Assembly: GCF_902635505.1 (NCBI RefSeq)
Contig: NC_045426.1
Span: 331,070,374 to 331,134,373, forward strand
Direction: 5' to 3'
Length of the DNA: 64,000 bases
DNA from: Sarcophilus harrisii
Taxonomy: Eukaryota; Chordata; Mammalia; Dasyuromorphia; Dasyuridae
The stretch's first letter is position 1. Each line of letters begins with the position of its first letter. Below, piece by piece: positions 23,225 through 34,908 of the stretch. The position numbers and the translations under genes are program-made. Under the pieces are notes generated by a model. The model did no database searches. It saw nothing but the letters and a program-made list of their open reading frames with translations, and had not been told where the DNA came from.

Positions 23225-26200
23225 AGAATTAGTCATTTTAACTGTAAATGTGAATGGGATGAACTCTTCCATAAAGAAGAGGTAGATAGCAGACTGGGTC
23301 AAAAGCCACCCTACAATATGTTGTTTACATGAAACAATTTAAAGTAGGGTGATACATACAGAGTAAAGATAAAAGGCTGAAGCAGAATGTATTATGCTTC
23401 AAGTGAAGTCTAGCCATCCTTATCTCAGATAAAGCAAAAGCAAAAATTGATCTAATTAAAAGCAATAAGAAAGGAAATTTTATCTTGATAAAGGATAGTA
23501 AAAACAATGGAGCAATATCAATACTAAACATATATGCACCAAGTGGTATAGCATCTTACTTCCTAAAGGAGAAGTTAAGAGAGTTGCAAGAAGAAATAGA
23601 CAGCCAAACTATAATAGTGGGAGATCTCAACCTTGCACTCTCAGAATTAGATAAATCAAACCACAAAACAAATAAGAAAGAAGTTAAAGAGATAAATAGA
23701 ATATTAGAAAAGTTAGGTATCATAGATCTTTGGAGAAAACTGAATGGAGACAGAAAGGAGTACACTTTCTTCTCAGCAGTTCATGGAACCTGTACCAAAA
23801 ATTGACCATATATTAGGACATAAAGACCACAAAATCAAATGCAAAAAGGCAGAAATAGTAAATACATTCTTTTCAGATCATGATGCAATAAAAACTACAT
23901 TCAACAAAAAGCTAGGGGTAAATAGACCAAAAAGTAATTGGAAACTAAATAATCTCATCTTAAACCATGTTTGGGTGAAACAGCAAATCACAGACACATA
24001 TTTTCACCCAAAAGAATGACAACAGTGAGACAACATACCAAAATTTGTGGGATGCAGCCAAAGTGGTAATAAGGGGAAATTTTATATCTTTAGAGGCTTA
24101 TTTGAATAAAATAGAGAAAGAGAAGATCAATGAATTGGGCTTGCAACTTAAAAATCTAGAAAAAGACCAAATTAAAAACTCCCAATCAAATACTAAACTT
24201 GAAATTCTAAAATTAAAAGGAGAAATTGATAAAATTGAAAGTAAAAAAAAAACTATTGAATTAATTAATAAAACAAAGAGTTGGTTTTATGAAAAAAACT
24301 AATAAAATAGATAAACCCTTGGCAAATCTGATTAGAAAAAGGAAGGAGGAAAATCAAATTGTTAGTCTTAAAAATGAAAAGGGAGAACTTTCCACCAATG
24401 AAGAGGAAATTAGAGCAATAATTAGGAGTTACTTTGCTCAACTTTATGCCAATAAATTTGATAACCTCAGCGAAATAGATGACTACCTTCAAAAATATAG
24501 GCTTCCCAAATTAACAGAGAAGGAAGTAAATTGCTTAAATAGTCCCATTTTAGAAAAAGAAATAGAGCAAATTATTAATCAACTCCCTAAGAGAAAATCC
24601 ACAGGACCAGATGGATTTACATTTGAATTCTACCAAACACTACAATTAACTCCAATGTTATATAAACTATTTGAAAAAATAGAGAATGAAGAACTCCTAC
24701 CAAATTCCTTTTATGACACAGACGTGGTACTGAAACCTAAACCAGGTAGGCTGAAAACAGAGAAAGAAAATTATAGACCAATCTCCCTAATGAATATTGA
24801 TGCTAAAATCTTAAATAAAATATTAGCAAGAAGATTAAGAAAATAATTCCCAGGATAATACACTATGACCAAGTAGGATTTATACCAGGAATGAAGGGTT
24901 GGTTCTACATTAGGAAAACTTTTAGCATAATTGACCATATCAATAACCAAATGAAGAAAAACCATATGACCATCTTAATAGATGCAGAAAAAGCATTTGA
25001 TAAAATCCAAATCCATTACTATTAAAAACACTTGAGAGTATAGGAATAAATTGACTTTTCCTTAAAATAATCAGTAGCATCTATTTAAAACAATTAGTAA
25101 GCATCATATATAATGGGGATAAACTGGAATCATTCCAATCAGCTCAGGAGGGAAACAAGGTTGCCCACTATCACCATTACTATTCAACATTGTATTAGAA
25201 ATGCTAGCTTCAGCAATAAGAGGTGAGAAAGAGATTAAAGGAATTAGAGTAGGTAATGAGGAAACCAAATTATTACTCTTTGCTGATGATATGATGGTTT
25301 ACTTAGAGAACCCCAGCAATTCTACTAAAAAGCTATTAGAAATAATCTGTATCTTTAGCTGCAATGTTCTTCTCTAAAATGTGATATTCTCTGGGAGTGG
25401 GTTTCTTGGGGGTTTTCTGGAGGCATCCAGTGATCACCATAAGTGCAGCCAGGGATTAAAGTAAAAATCCATTATTGTTTCCTTTTAAGTCTTGTGTCCT
25501 TCCTGAGGCCCATTTAGCTTTCTTAGAGCCTATTTCTTTCTTTGGTTCTGATAGCTCTTGCCACTAGTCCTTTGCCTCTGCCAGCTTCTGCCTCTAGATT
25601 CCTCTGAATGAGCTTCTAGTGGATTCTCTTCTTTGGGCCTGAGAGTCCTTCTTATATATGCTCTCTTAAATGTGTGAATCTTTGGAAATTATAGTAAGTA
25701 CTAAGTACACGTAAATTAGAGAATCATTATCTCATCATTTCCACTGATTTGGCACCTTGTAAGAATCTTAACATTTAACAAAGTTGCAGGATACAAAATA
25801 AACCCACATAAGTCATCAGCATTCTTATATATCACTAACAAAATCCAATAGTTAGAGTTACAAAGAGAAATTCCATTTAAAGTAACTGCTGATAGTATAA
25901 AATATTTTGGAAATCTATCTGCCAAGGGAAAGTCAGGAACTATATGAACAAAACTACAAAAAACTTTCCACACAAATAAAGTCAGCTCTAACCATCTGGA
26001 ACAATATTAAGTGCTCTTGAATAGGTCAAGCAAATATAATATAGATACCTAAACTAATCTATTTATTTAGTGCTATACCAATCAGACTCCCCAAAAAACT
26101 ATTTTAATGACCTAGAAGAAAATAACAACAAAATTCATCTGGAAGAACAAAAGGTCAAGACTTTCAAGGGAACTAATGAAAAAAAAATCAAATGAAGATG

Positions 26201-27411
26201 GCCTAGCTGTACCAGATTTAATATTATATTATAAAACAGCAGTCACCAAAACCATTTGGTATTAGCTAAAAAATAGACCAGTTGATCAATGGAATAGATT
26301 AAGTTCAAAGGACAAAATAGTCAATAACCTTAATAATCTAGTGTTTGACAAACCCAAAGAATCCACCTTTTGGGATAAGAATTCACTGTTTGACAAAAAT
26401 TGCTAGGAAAATTGGAAATTAGTATGGCAGAAACCAGGCATTGACAATGTAAGCCAAGATAAGGTCAAAATGGGTTCATGATCTAGGCATAAAGAATGAG
26501 ATTATAAATAAATTAGAAGAATACAGGATAGTTTAACTCTCAGACCTGTGGAGGAGGAAGGAACTTGTGACCAAAGAAGAACAAGAGATCATTATTGATC
26601 ACAAAATAGAAAATTTTGATTATATCAAATTGAAAAGCTTTTGTACAAACCAAAATGCAGACAAGATTAGAAGGGAAACAATAAACTGGGAAAACATTTT
26701 TACAGTCAAAGGTTCTGATAAAGGCCTCATTTCCAAAACATATAGAGAATTGAATCTAATTTATAAGAAATCAAGCCATTCTCCAACTGATAGTCAAAGG
26801 ATATGAACAATTTTCAGATGAAGAAATTGAAATTATTTCTAGCCATATGAAAAGATGCTCCAAGTCATTATTAATCAGATAAATGCAAATTAAGACAACT
26901 CTGAAATATTACTACACACCTCTCAGATTAGCTAGGATGACAGGAAAAATAATGCTGAATGTTGGAGGGGATGTGGGAAAACTGGGACACTAATACATTG
27001 TTGGTGGAATTGTGAATACATCCAGCCATTCTGAAGAGCAATTTGGAACTATGCTCAAAAAATTATCAAACTGTGCATACCCTTTGATCCATCAGTGTTT
27101 ACTTCTGGGTTTATATCCCAAAGACATCTTAAAGAACAGAAAGAGACCCACATGTGCAAAAATGTTTCATGGAAGTCCTCTTTGTAGTGGCCCAAAACTG
27201 GAAACTGAATGGATGCCCATCAATTGGAGAATGGCTGAATAAATTGTGGTATATGGATGTTATGGAATATTATTGTTCTGTAAGAAATGACCAACAGGAT
27301 GATTTCAGAAAGGCCTGGAGAGACTTACATGAACTGATACTGAGTGAAATGAGCAGGACCAAGATATCATTCTATATTTCAACAACAATACTATATGATG
27401 ATCAATTCTGA
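23225..27411 (+). pseudogene. L1 ORF2 (broken)
   Basis: L1 ORF2 is the endonuclease/reverse transcriptase. The endonuclease begins around 23225 (ILTVNVNGMNSS) and ends near 23900 with the conserved FFSDHDAI motif (SDH). The reverse transcriptase follows: [16 protein letters not shown] at 24310, [20 protein letters not shown] around 24735-24795, and [10 protein letters not shown] near 25280. The protein ends ...ILYDDQF at 27411. Many stops and frameshifts, plus the LTR at 25360-25773, disable it. Confidence 0.85.
25360..25773 (-). mobile_element. Solo LTR fossil, inserted in L1 ORF2
   Basis: A 414-bp insert with TG...CA ends interrupts the reverse-transcriptase region. A near-perfect 6-bp target repeat flanks it (tttagc at 25354-25359, tttaac at 25774-25779). 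The L1 reads on across it. On the minus strand an LTR-like order is seen. It belongs with the LTR at 31605-32104: they share 'ttttctggagg', 'gtgatcaccataag / gtaatcaccacaag', 'ttattgt.tcc' and 'gcaccttgtaagac' tracts. A 6-bp duplication fits class II (ERVK-like) elements. Confidence 0.75.
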
Positions 27412-27995
27412 TGGACCTGGCTCTCTTCAATAATAAGATGAACCAAATCAGTTCCATTTGTTCAATAATGAAGAGAACCAGGTACACCAGTGAAAGAACT
27501 CTGGGAAATGACTGTGAACCATTACATAGTATTTCCAATCCATCTCTTTTTGTCCACTTGCATTTTTGATTTCCTTCACAGGTTAATTGTACATTATTTT
27601 AAAGTTCGATTCTTCTTGTGCAGCAAAATAACTGTATGAACATGTATAGTTATACATATATTGTATTTAACATATACTTTAACATATTTAACATGTATTG
27701 GTTTACCTGCCAACTGGGGAAGAGGGTAGGGAGAAGGAGGGGAAAAATTGGAACAAAAGGTTTTGCAATTGTCAATGCTGAAAAATTACCCATGCATATA
27801 TGTTATAAATAAAAAGCTATAAAAAAAGTTAGCCTCAGCTGAATTGGATAGAATATCTGCTGAGAATTTATCAGAAAAAATGTACCAGAATTGTATAAGA
27901 TGGGATACATGGGGAGAGGGATTGTGGTCTTCCTTGTAGAAGAATATATACCACAATGAGGAATTCAAAGTATCCAAATAAGTTATTGTCTTATG

Positions 27996-28968
27996 AAGTG
28001 GACCAGCAGTATAGAGCCAAGTCAAATCTTTCAGTTTCCATAAGGACAGATTTCTGCTTAGCACTTTCTTCACTGCAGCATTCACAATCCTTGTTCCTCA
28101 GATAATAGATGATGGGATTGATCATGGGAGTAAAAATCCCGTAAAGCATGGTCAGCTTAATTGTGGTCAGAAAGGCTTTGGATTTGAGCTTCATATACAT
28201 GAAGATGATTGTCTCATAGAAGATGATGACCATGGTCAGGTGAGATAGGCAGGTAGAAAAGGCTTTGTTTCTGCCCTCAGCAGAATGGATCTGTAAAATG
28301 GTGGAAAGGATGAAAACATAAGAAAAAAGATTAATAGCAGAGGGATGAATGTGAAGATTACAGTTCCTACCAGCATGATGAATTCATTCAGGGAGATATC
28401 AGCACAGGCCAGGTGCATGACAACCAGTATTTCACAGGTGAAATGGTCAATGACATTTCCCCCACAAAAAGGCAACTGCATCTTAAGAATGGTTTGAAAC
28501 AAAGAGTTAAGACCACGTATTAGCCAGTACACAGTAGCCAGGTTTGCATAAATAGTCCTGTGCATGACAGTGGGCTATTTTAGTGGAATACTGATAGCAC
28601 ATAGTGATCATAACCCATGAGAGCCACCAGGATGCACTCTGGGGTTCCCATGGCAAAGGAGATTGACATCAGGGTTGCACATCCTAAGAAGGACAAGGAT
28701 TTTCGTGTAGACAGGAAGTTCACCAGCATTTTGGGCAGAAATGAAGATGAGTAACAGATATGTAAGAAGGAGAGATTACTGAGGAAGAAACACACACTGG
28801 GGGTGTGAAGATGGGAATCCAGAATGCTCAGTATGATAATGACACTATTTCCAAAAAGGATGACTATATTGTCATGCATAACACAAGAAAGAAAATCTCA
28901 AGTTTGGGGTATTTGGAAAGTCCTAGGAGAATGAATTCAGTTAAAACTGTTTTATTGGTGTTTTCCAT
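27996..28968 (-). pseudogene. Olfactory receptor pseudogene, family 13 type
   Basis: OR-like from the ATG at 28968 ([20 protein letters not shown]) to the end near 27996, at normal OR length. The first frame ends in a stop about 35 codons in, after a frameshift near 28875. Three further open stretches carry the rest: [19 protein letters not shown] to GYDHYV (28580-28879), [19 protein letters not shown] to the TM5 region (28236-28565), and TPMINPIIYYLRNKD (27991-28233). A final shift moves the tail to NAAVKKVLSRNL. The DRY site reads DHY, a variant I recall from OR13D1. The C-terminal wording is also OR13D-like. An acceptor-like 'tcctgcag' lies about 13 bases before the ATG. Confidence 0.9.
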
Positions 28969-29084
28969 TTCTCTCTCTCAGCTGCAGGATATGAGAGGAG
29001 AATGGAGGACAAAGTACCATTAGGACATTTTAACAAATATTTGAGCCTTATGAAAATGATATTCATGGATTGTATTATTGGATA

Positions 29085-29290
29085 TAGTTCTTGTCTTGGA
29101 GTCAGGAGGACTTGAGTTTGAATCCTGTTTCAAGCACTTATATTGTGACCCTGAAAATCATTTCACCTTTGTTTGCATTAATTCATTATCCATGAAACTG
29201 GAACAATAATAGCATCTATCTTGGAAAGTTATTATGAGTGTTAAATGATAGAATATGTAAAGCATTTTGAAAACCTTGTTTTTTCCCCAA
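29085..29290 (+). repeat. MIR-type SINE
   Basis: Sense: 'cttgtcttggagtcaggagg', 'gagtttgaatcctg', 'gtaaagcattttgaaaacct' at the end. From 29291 to 29989 I recognise nothing. Confidence 0.65.
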
Positions 29291-29989
29291 ATTCTATTCT
29301 CTTTACTCGATTATGCCATCCATATGGAGTCACTATTTCATTCAAAAGTCTATATTCTTCACTTTATAAAGCCATCTAGATAAAGTTACTGATTCTAGTG
29401 TTGTCCATCTTCCAGCCAATTAATAGCAGAAATAATTGCTAAAAACAATCTTTAATGAGTTAAGGAATTCAGTATCTTGCTTTCTATATTTAATCAAAGT
29501 TAGAAGTAATTTCATACAAGCACAGAGAAAGGCATAAATATATAAAACACTTTGAAAATCTTTGTTATATAATTCTGAGAAAAGTTTAGAGTTGGAGGAA
29601 GAGCTAAGATTGACTTATAATGAGAATTTTCTTTTGGAGCTATTTAATTAAATCCACTTGCCTATGATACAAGTTAGACCCACTTTATATAGAATGAAGG
29701 ATGTCTAAGATAAATTTCATTTGATATGGAAATTTAAAAAAAAAGTTTGCACATGTATACTTCTAAAAGCTCTTAAATTATTCTTTCCTTCTAGTAAGTC
29801 TAAGATCTTAGCAGTATCAGTGAAAGTCATCATTGCTAATTATAATTCAATAAATCTCTTCCTTCCATTTCCAAAACTGCCATGTAAAATTCTTCTGCTT
29901 TATTGATGTTTCTAGCTATCCTTGTAAATTCATATAATAAGTTCAGGGCTGGATCAGGACCTATGTGACACTTGATTGTAGGAGATTCT

Positions 29990-30180
29990 TAACTTTTTCT
30001 TTGTCATGGAATCCCATGGCAGCCTGATGAAGCTGAAAAAAAATCCCTTCTCAGAATAATGTTTTTAGATTAATAAATTAAAATGCATAGATTCATAAAA
30101 GAAATCAATTATATTGAAATATATTTATCAAAATATAAAAAAAACCCAAATTCACAGGCCCCATGTTAAGAACACTTCCT
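29990..30180. repeat. Short MER-like repeat (second copy)
   Basis: Same repeat as 12545-12715, better preserved: 'gatgaagctgaaaaaaaatc', 'ccttctcagaataatgtttt', 'aaaatgcatagattcataaa'. The flanks do not match those of the first copy, so it is a separate insertion. From 30181 to 30740 nothing is recognised. Confidence 0.55.
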
Positions 30181-30741
30181 GTTCTCTAGCACTCATTTTG
30201 CAGATTAAAAAGGAAGAAAAACAATTGAGACTCCACATTGTTAAGTGACATTTTTAATGCCCAAAGCAAGGCAATAGTAAGATAGTGATTAAAAAAAATG
30301 TAGGTCTTGTATTTTTATTCTAGTTCTTTTCCCTCTCTGTGAAATTACTTCAAATTTAATTAGATATTTAATTTGACTTTCTGAGCTTCTTAACTAATCT
30401 GCCTAAGATTGTTTTTAGCAATTATTTCATCTGGTTGGTTTTAGGCAGGAAAGAATATATAATTTGGCATGGAACCAGTCACCTGGAATTTAAAATTACC
30501 TAGAGATAAAAAGGGAAATGATCTCACTCTCCCCAAAATCATGAGGGGTTTCAGCACATAGAGGAGCTTCTAACTTTAGCAGTATTCTGTACCCTATCTC
30601 TCTTCCTAGGTCCCTTGGTACTGATAGGTTAATTTTTGCTTTATTTTGTCTGAGCCAAATTCTAGAACACTTCTCAGGTTTCTCTGGCAACTGCTCCCCT
30701 TCCTCCTTTTATTCCAGTTTCTCTTTAGTTATTTTCTTCCA

Positions 30742-30920
30742 TTAGAATGTAAATTCTTTGGTCAGTAGCAGTCTGACTTATGTATTTTCTCCCTTTGTTC
30801 TTAGAATAGTGCTTACCACAAGATAAGTGTTTAATAAATTCTATCTTTTACCTCTATGTACCTATCAATGTATCTATGTATCTATCATCTCTGTATCTAT
30901 GTATCTATGTAACTATCTGG
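30742..30920 (+). repeat. L2 3' end and (ATCT)n tract
   Basis: 30742-30848 is the sense L2 end ('tagaatgtaaattctttggt', 'gaatagtgcttaccac', 'gtgtttaataaattct'). An impure tetranucleotide array of atct/atgt units follows to about 30920. Confidence 0.6.
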
Positions 30921-31182
30921 CTTTGTATTAGTCCAATAGATATGTGAGATGCATGCAATTAGAGAAGCTATCCAAATGTTCACAGGGATTATTTGTGTCC
31001 AACCTGACAGAAAATTCCAAACTTGTATTGGTCTAAGCAGCCTCAATCAAATAGGTTGTAACTCAACTCTAACAGTGATATCATTTTTGGTCCTTTTCAA
31101 GTACAAAGGACAAAACCCACTCCTACCACCACCAATATTCTACCTGTCTCTGTATGATCTACCTATATGTATTTCATCTATT

Positions 31183-31525
31183 TCCTTCCTTCCTTCCTCT
31201 TTTCCTCCCTTCTAATCTCTTCTCTCCCTCCCTCCTTCCTTCTCTCCCGTCATTTGTTTGTTTGTTCCTTCCTTCCTTGTTCCTTTCTTCTGTTTCCCTT
31301 TCCTGTTCCCCTTCCAATTGCCCTTCTCTTCCTCCTCCTACTCCTCCTTCTTAATATTCTTCTTCTCCTTCTCCTTAATTTTCTTCCTCTCTTTCTCTTC
31401 CTCCTCCTCTTCCTCCTTTTCTTCCTGTTCCTTATGTTGCTCCTCCTTCCCTTCTTCTTTCTCCTCTCTGTCACCCTCCTCCTCTTCTTTCTCCACCTCC
31501 TTTTTCTTCTTTCCTTTCTTTCTTC
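31183..31525 (+). repeat. Long polypyrimidine tract
   Basis: About 340 bases almost wholly C and T, made of cttc, cctt and ctcc units with a few gtttgt interruptions. Open frames on both strands here are low-complexity artefacts (Leu/Phe/Ser on plus, Lys/Glu/Arg on minus). It ends exactly where the duplicated segment from 31520 begins. Confidence 0.95.
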
Positions 31526-33010
31526 TAGCTCTACTACTTACAATGATCTTGATTCCAAATTTAATCTCCTGAGCCTCATTTTCCTCATGTGTAAAATGAG
31601 GGAGAGTAGTGTTCTGGTTGTTTTCTGGAGGTCTTGGAGCAGCCTTTGTTTCAGCAAAGTAATCACCACAAGAATAGCCAGGTGTTAAGTCCAAATTCTT
31701 TATTGTCTCCTTGCCTGGGGCCTGGGCTAGCTTGGTCTCAATGGAGGAAATGCCGGAGGACAGGCCAGTCACCAAGATGGTGTGAGATGGAGTGAATCTC
31801 TCTCCTTGACTCCGAGAGCTTGAGCTCCAGCCTCCAGTCCTCCAGTTTTCTTTGAGTCTGACCCTGGCTGAGTTTGTTCCAGCTCATATGCTTTATTATA
31901 ATTAGATAATTTACAGTATACTGAGTATAAACCAATCAGTATATCACTAGGGAACCAAGATTTGTGGTAAGATTAAATCAATCATACTGAACTAGAGAAC
32001 TATTAATCACCATGCTAAACTAGATAATCATTTTCTTATCAATTTCATTGAGTTAGCACCTTGTAAGACTCCTTGTTTCAAGTACAGAGTTCTGGCCTAT
32101 AACAAGGGAGAGGCCTCCAGGGTCAAATATATTTCTTAATCTCTAGATTAAGATTAATTCCATCTCTAGATGTTTTGATCCTATGTTTCTTGTTTCGGTA
32201 ACTTGGGCACAATGCCTCAGTGAATATTTCTGACAATACTTGTTTTCCACTTGCATAAACTGTGGCATCTAAAACTTTTCTTTGTAATTTTTATAGTAAA
32301 AGTAAATAATTCTCATGTTAATAATCTAATTAAAATACAATTTACATTTTTGGCATTGAGAATTTTCCTTTTTGAAAATAAATTCAGTTATCCTCTGTAA
32401 ATGGTTGCACTATTTAGTGTTTCCTAATAGAGTATGTGTGTGTGTATGCATGTGTGTGTATGTGTGTGTGTGAGTGTGTTTGTAAATTGATCACAGATCT
32501 GTGATTGCAATGGTATAGGTAACAATGATATATGAAAATCTTTCCATTAAAATAGATCAGCAACTGGATCAAAACTTATAGTTTCCTAGAGAGCAGTAGT
32601 GAATGACTCACCAATCCAATAGGCAGACTATTCTGTTTTTAAATTGAAATGAAGCCCTACTTTAAAAAATATTGTCCTTTGGTCCCAAATTTATTCTGTA
32701 GAATTAAGCAGAAAAATTTTTATCTAACATAAAAGTTTTTTTTCCCTAAATAACAATAATACTAAGAATGAGGATGATGAGAATTAGGATGATCATGTGA
32801 CCTGCCCATAGTCACACTGCCAGAATATATCAGAGTCAGAAGTTGAACCCAAGTTTTTCCAAAGCTGACCATTTATACATGGTACCACATTGCCTCAAAT
32901 GAATACATAATAACCAAATTCAAAAACTCAAAAATATTCAAAATATCAGGAAATCCTACTGCAATACCATCGCTGTTCTTTGTCAACATTTAAAGAATCT
33001 ATATAATGAA
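31520..33010 (+). repeat. Inverted-duplication arm 1
   Basis: Matches the reverse strand of 59080-60078 almost throughout, once the LTR at 31605-32104 is removed. Both arms contain a MIR ('ttaatctcctgag', 'cctcatctgtaaaatga'), a TG/CA microsatellite (32428-32482 here), a second antisense MIR at 32770-32895 and the 'actgcaataccatcgctg' end. This arm lies between the OR pseudogene (28968) and the upstream block at 34170. Confidence 0.85.
31605..32104 (-). mobile_element. Solo LTR fossil
   Basis: A 500-bp element inserted in a MIR, with a perfect 6-bp target repeat (agggag at 31599-31604 and 32105-32110). The inverted paralogue at 59.9-60.0 kb is an empty site. In antisense it carries an AATAAA signal (plus-strand 'ttctttattgtc'). 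The family is shared with 25360-25773. A 6-bp repeat suggests class II. Only the LTR remains. It inserted after the inverted duplication. Confidence 0.8.
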
Positions 33011-33544
33011 TTGCTCAATGGTCAAACAAGGTGGCATGTGTGAACAGAGCCTCATTTCTGAATATCTTAAGATAACCTGAGAATCGGTTGTTGCTTTTCT
33101 GAAAGTTCAATGTTTTTCTAGATTTCTCTTTCCCTAACTCAAAATATCTGAACCTGATCCAATTCTTATATAGTTCAAATACCTGTGATTTCATTGCTGT
33201 GAACACATCACCACTTATCATGACTGCTCTTCAATTAGTTAATAACAATCAAGTTCTTCTTAAGTATTTTCTTCTTTAAACTAGACATTCTTACTTTCTT
33301 CTACTAGTCCTTGTATGATATGAATTTGATTTACCATTTTGGGTTTTTCATATCCATTAATGGTGAAATTATACCTTATAATATTCTTTATTCTTAGTTT
33401 TTACTATTTCATAATGATATGCACTGCATTTTATAAATATTTTGTAATATATGATTATATTAAAAGAAATCTCATTACTTTTAGAAGGGTTTACAGAGTA
33501 TCAGAAGTACTCAACTTGTATATGTAAAATGATAAAATTATACA

Positions 33545-33712
33545 GAACCATGGATATTAAGCTGGAAGGTTCTGTTCAGGATATCTGGTTCCTTATGTAG
33601 ATTAAAAACATGAGACTAAGCGTTTCTTAATGATTTCTTAAATGGTCATACAGATAGTGAATTGAAGATGTGAATTTTGAATTCAGGTTCTGTGATTCTT
33701 AGTTAACTGATG
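33545..33712 (-). repeat. MIR-type SINE remnant
   Basis: Antisense: 'ggatattaagctggaaggtt', 'aaatggtcatacagatagtg', 'gaattcaggttctgtgattc'. 33011-33544 and 33713-34169 hold nothing I can name. Confidence 0.45.
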
Positions 33713-34169
33713 GTGGAATAAAATGATGAAGTGAACTTTAAATAGGAGACTGAAGGACTGACCAAGAAGTTTTGAGCTGACATTGTCCTAGAGCTGTCAG
33801 CAGCACAGGGAGATCTTCTGAGAAGTGTGGATTTATAGGTGACTGCTTGATACCTTTATTCTTTTAAATTTGTTTCCTGTCATCCTATAAATGGCATTTC
33901 CCCTTGTATAATTTCAAATTATTTATTTGGTTTGGCTTTGAAATTCAAATAATAGAGTGGTAGTGGCAGCAGAAATAACACGGGAAACTAAAAATAATTT
34001 TTTTACCATGTTTTCTTTCCAAAGATTCCTCTTTTATTACCAATTAGCAATGTTCTAAATTCTTCAAAGCCATTAGTATTCAAAGTCAGGTAAGGACTGG
34101 GAGACTCACATTAACAGACCACCAACAAGAAGACTTGATTAATCAAAAAGCATTGTCGATAGATGTTAT

Positions 34170-34560
34170 CTATTGGAATCAACGGTAATTAAATTCCCTT
34201 TGCTTTAAGGAAAAGTTCCAGTCCCTGAGGAAATTTAAAGTTTATAGAAAGAAAAATGGGGAAACCTTGAAACTTTGTGATGCCTCAGGGACAATGTCCC
34301 ACAGAACCAATTAAAGGGAAGTTACTACTCTACCTAATTGAAGTCTAACTTACAGATAACAAACTATTTGAGTATGTAATCCTTAGATAGTGGAAGTTAT
34401 TATGTAATGTTCACTGACTTTAGGACCAAAGTCTTAGCTGTGGGGCCCCTGGACTTTGTCCTACTGAACATGTTCACTTTGAGGGGTTAGGGATAGGGTC
34501 AATGACATTTCCTCTCCCTGGTGAATTTAATGTCTTGCCTAGACTTGCCCATTACCTGAG
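34170..34560 (-). promoter_or_regulatory. OR upstream block, copy 2 (candidate promoter)
   Basis: Matches 53433-53810 over about 380 bp and 16185-16330 over its core. It lies 5.2 kb upstream of the OR pseudogene, in the same orientation. In OR direction it contains a CAATTA/TAATTG homeodomain-type core (about 34309-34315) and an Olf1/EBF-like 'gtccctgaggca' (about 34282-34296). A TATA-like 'ctataaac' lies some 45 bases further on (about 34238). GGGACA and TGTCCC arms at 34288-34300 form a near palindrome. A donor-like 'aatgtgagt' lies toward the gene at about 34112. Confidence 0.55.
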
Positions 34561-34908
34561 GTCATGCAACATTGTTGCTAACTGGTCCTTCTCTTTTCCC
34601 AGCTTCCAACTTTGGTAAATTTACATGATTTGGGGTCAAGAACCTTGGTTCACATGGGATCAAGCATGGAATAAGGAAAAAGGAAAAGGAAACATCAATG
34701 AAAGCCAGCATGTACCAGTATTCTCTTTTTCTGTCAAATGCCCTAGGAGTAAAATGTGAGTGTTAAACAAAATAACCTCTGAGATCCATTGCAGATCTAT
34801 GGCCTAAATTGTTATCCTATATTTCTTTCTTTGATGTTCCTTACATCTTCTTGGGATAACTAATATCTGGTTTTCATATGAAGTGTCACATCTCTTGGTT
34901 CCATTTCT

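Larger units (their letters stand above)
20004..27826 (+). mobile_element. L1 LINE, near full length, with inserts
   Basis: Complete in layout: 5' UTR from 'gacagagccaagatggtgga', ORF1, spacer, ORF2 (endonuclease, reverse transcriptase, C-terminal Cys/His motif), 3' UTR and A-rich tail. About 1.1 kb of its 7.8 kb is LTR-like DNA inserted later (22165-22825 and 25360-25773). Both ORFs are broken many times, so it cannot mobilise. Flanks show at best a weak target duplication ('aaaagagtta' versus 'aaaaaagtta'). Confidence 0.9.

Noticed and set aside
12545-30180. The MER-like repeat pair (12545, 29990) as a shared insertion inherited by OR duplication
   Set aside because: The flanking sequences on both sides do not match, and the distance to the OR differs, so these are independent insertions.
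31154-31775. Several open frames of up to 173 codons on both strands
   Set aside because: They are low-complexity translations of the polypyrimidine tract (Leu/Phe/Ser on plus; Lys/Glu/Arg on minus).
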